From NCBI GenBank assembly GCA_002479815.1, contig DLPA01000196.1:1-7549 (forward strand): DNA of 7,549 bases, in the 5' to 3' direction. The position numbers and the translations under genes were made by a program. Of the stretch, positions 6,833-7,549 are shown piece by piece. Position 1 is the first letter of the stretch. Each line of letters begins with the position of its first letter. Under the pieces are notes generated by a model that made no database searches, was not told where the DNA came from, and saw only the letters and a list, made by a program, of their open reading frames with translations. This stretch comes from a bacterium UBA7470 (GTDB lineage Bacteria > Pseudomonadota > Gammaproteobacteria > Burkholderiales > Burkholderiaceae_C).

Positions 6833-6957
6833 TGCCCTCGCCCAAGGCGCTAGAACGAGCCTTGGTGCAATCGGCCACCCGCGCCCAAAGGCTGGCCGAT
6901 GCCTTTGGTTTGAAGGTGCCTGTGGCACAGGCGGTGCGTTCAGTACGCAACAAATAG
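6763..6957 (+). CDS. Small basic protein overlapping the kinase gene, candidate antitoxin
   Basis: I do not recognise a named family. From ATG 6763 it is 64 residues, overlapping the kinase gene by 70 bases in another frame. A predicted amphipathic helix, SPKALERALVQSATRAQRLADAF, is followed by GLKVPVAQAVRSVRNK, so the C-terminal half is basic. Small proteins with this outline (an Ala/Arg helix, then a short V-x-V strand) often sit beside zeta-like kinases, hence the antitoxin suggestion, which is inference. Two later starts are possible. ATG 6832 overlaps the kinase stop as TGATG, would give 41 residues, and leaves the structured part intact. ATG 6826 gives 43. The N-terminal part from 6763 to 6831 is low in order and may simply be kinase sequence read in another frame. 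Confidence 0.5.
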   Translation: MAQTAKNLEGKSCHTSINASAMLMPSPKALERALVQSATRAQRLADAFGLKVPVAQAVRSVRNK

Positions 6958-6963
6958 GTTTTT

Positions 6964-6973
6964 GTAGGCCTAC
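6964..6973. repeat. Perfect 10-bp palindrome after the small gene
   Basis: GTAGGCCTAC begins 7 bases after the stop codon at 6957. It is a perfect palindrome, so it could be a binding site for a dimeric protein, or it could be chance. TTGACT at 6977-6982 resembles a -35 box, but no fitting -10 follows. Confidence 0.25.
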
Positions 6974-7003
6974 CGCTTGACTATTTCGGTTCATCAAGCC
7001 TCA

Positions 7004-7038
7004 TGCCGTTTGAATACGGCACACTGATCTTGTTCTTT
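7004..7038 (+). terminator. Weak hairpin, possible terminator between the small gene and the secreted-protein gene
   Basis: TGCCGT (7004-7009) and ACGGCA (7016-7021) form a 6-bp stem with a 6-base loop. The following bases (about 7022-7038) are T-rich but not a clean T-run, so termination would be weak. Its position between two differently composed genes fits a transcription boundary. Confidence 0.3.
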
Positions 7039-7043
7039 AGGAG
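7039..7043 (+). promoter_or_regulatory. Ribosome binding site of the secreted-protein gene
   Basis: AGGAG lies 9 bases before the ATG at 7053. This good Shine-Dalgarno fixes the start of a gene that is otherwise cut by the window edge. Confidence 0.7.
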
Positions 7044-7052
7044 TCAGTCGAT

Positions 7053-7549
7053 ATGCAAGTACCTTCAGTGTCTTTTCCAACGCTTGTAGCGAGTGTCTTA
7101 AAGACGGTCAGCTTAGGTTTGTGTGCGTTGACCATCCAGACACAAGCCCAAACGGTTCCTGAAGGGGCAGACCATGCCACCCAGAAACTGAACAACGCAT
7201 GGGACATGAGCACCCAGTCGGATGTGTTTCCTTTGCTTTGGACACACAACTTGGCGGCAGCCAGTGTCAGCAATGGTGTGATGAGTGCAACAGCCCGCGA
7301 TACCGACCCCCATTTTTGGCTGCAATTTCCGCCTATTCCTTCGGCCATCGTACCGCCTAATTTGTCCCAAGCGACGATAGATGCCAATACCCATACCCGT
7401 TTATCCTTCCTGATGTGGTTGCCTGAAACGGTATCGCCTGGCAGTAAGAGCGGACGCTTGGTATGGCACAAAGGCGGAAGTACCATTGCTGCATTTGATG
7501 CAGCGTACTCAGAAAGTCCCTTGTTTCCCGTCTATCCAGGCTGGCATTT
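7053..7549 (+). CDS. Secreted protein with signal peptide, probable beta-sandwich domain; C-terminus cut by window edge
   Basis: The reading frame is open for 165 codons to the right edge. The N-terminus looks like a Sec signal peptide: Lys17, then a hydrophobic stretch TVSLGLCALTIQ (18-29) and an AQA-type cleavage site near residue 32. The mature start contains LNNAWDMSTQSDV, then ASVSNGVMSATARDTDPHFWLQF, a Pro-rich link, TRLSFLMWLPE and GRLVWHKGG. This alternating pattern (WDM, G-x-x-x-A, DP-x-x-x-L, later an LSF strand and LVWH) resembles secreted beta-sandwich or carbohydrate-binding-like domains, but I cannot name a family. GC content is 50-55% in the lines I counted, against about 62% in panB and the nuclease gene, and it uses more TTA, GTA and ATA codons. 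This suggests a different history, such as acquisition. It should be exported to the periplasm or beyond. Confidence 0.75.
   Translation, partial: MQVPSVSFPTLVASVLKTVSLGLCALTIQTQAQTVPEGADHATQKLNNAWDMSTQSDVFPLLWTHNLAAASVSNGVMSATARDTDPHFWLQFPPIPSAIVPPNLSQATIDANTHTRLSFLMWLPETVSPGSKSGRLVWHKGGSTIAAFDAAYSESPLFPVYPGWH

Noticed and set aside
7037..7486. A 149-codon antisense frame over the secreted-protein gene
   Set aside because: The sense strand has a strong ribosome binding site and a signal peptide; the antisense frame has neither.
1..7549. CRISPR arrays, tRNA or rRNA genes, insertion sequences
   Set aside because: I saw no regularly spaced direct repeats, no tRNA cloverleaf arms, no transposase motifs and no terminal inverted repeats.

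Overview
The window looks like chromosomal DNA from a betaproteobacterium, most likely Comamonadaceae. The coding part is GC-rich (about 62% in the lines I counted). PanB, PanC and the CCA enzyme have Comamonadaceae-like features, such as an A/P-rich PanB N-terminus and FVNRLQF in PanC. A short dispersed repeat with the core ATAGCTGCT(T/G)ACGC occurs twice. The family assignment rests on my memory of these proteins, not on a search.

Layout: (1) 1-749, minus strand, nadC (NAD synthesis), cut by the left window edge. (2) 750-909, a divergent intergenic region with a 6-bp hairpin. (3) 910-2703, panB-panC, two of the three dedicated steps to pantothenate and CoA. (4) 2735-4394, a CsoR/FrmR-family regulator whose end overlaps the start of cca (tRNA CCA-end synthesis and repair). 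(5) 4446-6957, an accessory three-gene unit: a fused DUF262-DUF1524 protein (GmrSD/SspE/BrxU-like type IV restriction architecture), a zeta-toxin-like P-loop kinase starting on an ATGA overlap, and a very small protein overlapping the kinase gene. (6) 7053-7549, the first 165 codons of a secreted protein with a signal peptide. This gene is clearly lower in GC (50-55% in the lines counted) and is cut by the right edge.

The first four blocks are housekeeping genes in tight arrangement. The accessory unit follows cca in the same direction. The two points of most interest are connected in space. A repeat copy lies in frame inside cca and probably explains about 18 extra residues relative to E. 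coli Cca. A second copy of the same repeat fills the cca/DUF262 junction and holds the likely start codon of the nuclease gene. The nuclease, kinase and small-protein unit is a plausible compact defence or toxin-antitoxin module. That is inferred from domain content and translational coupling only.
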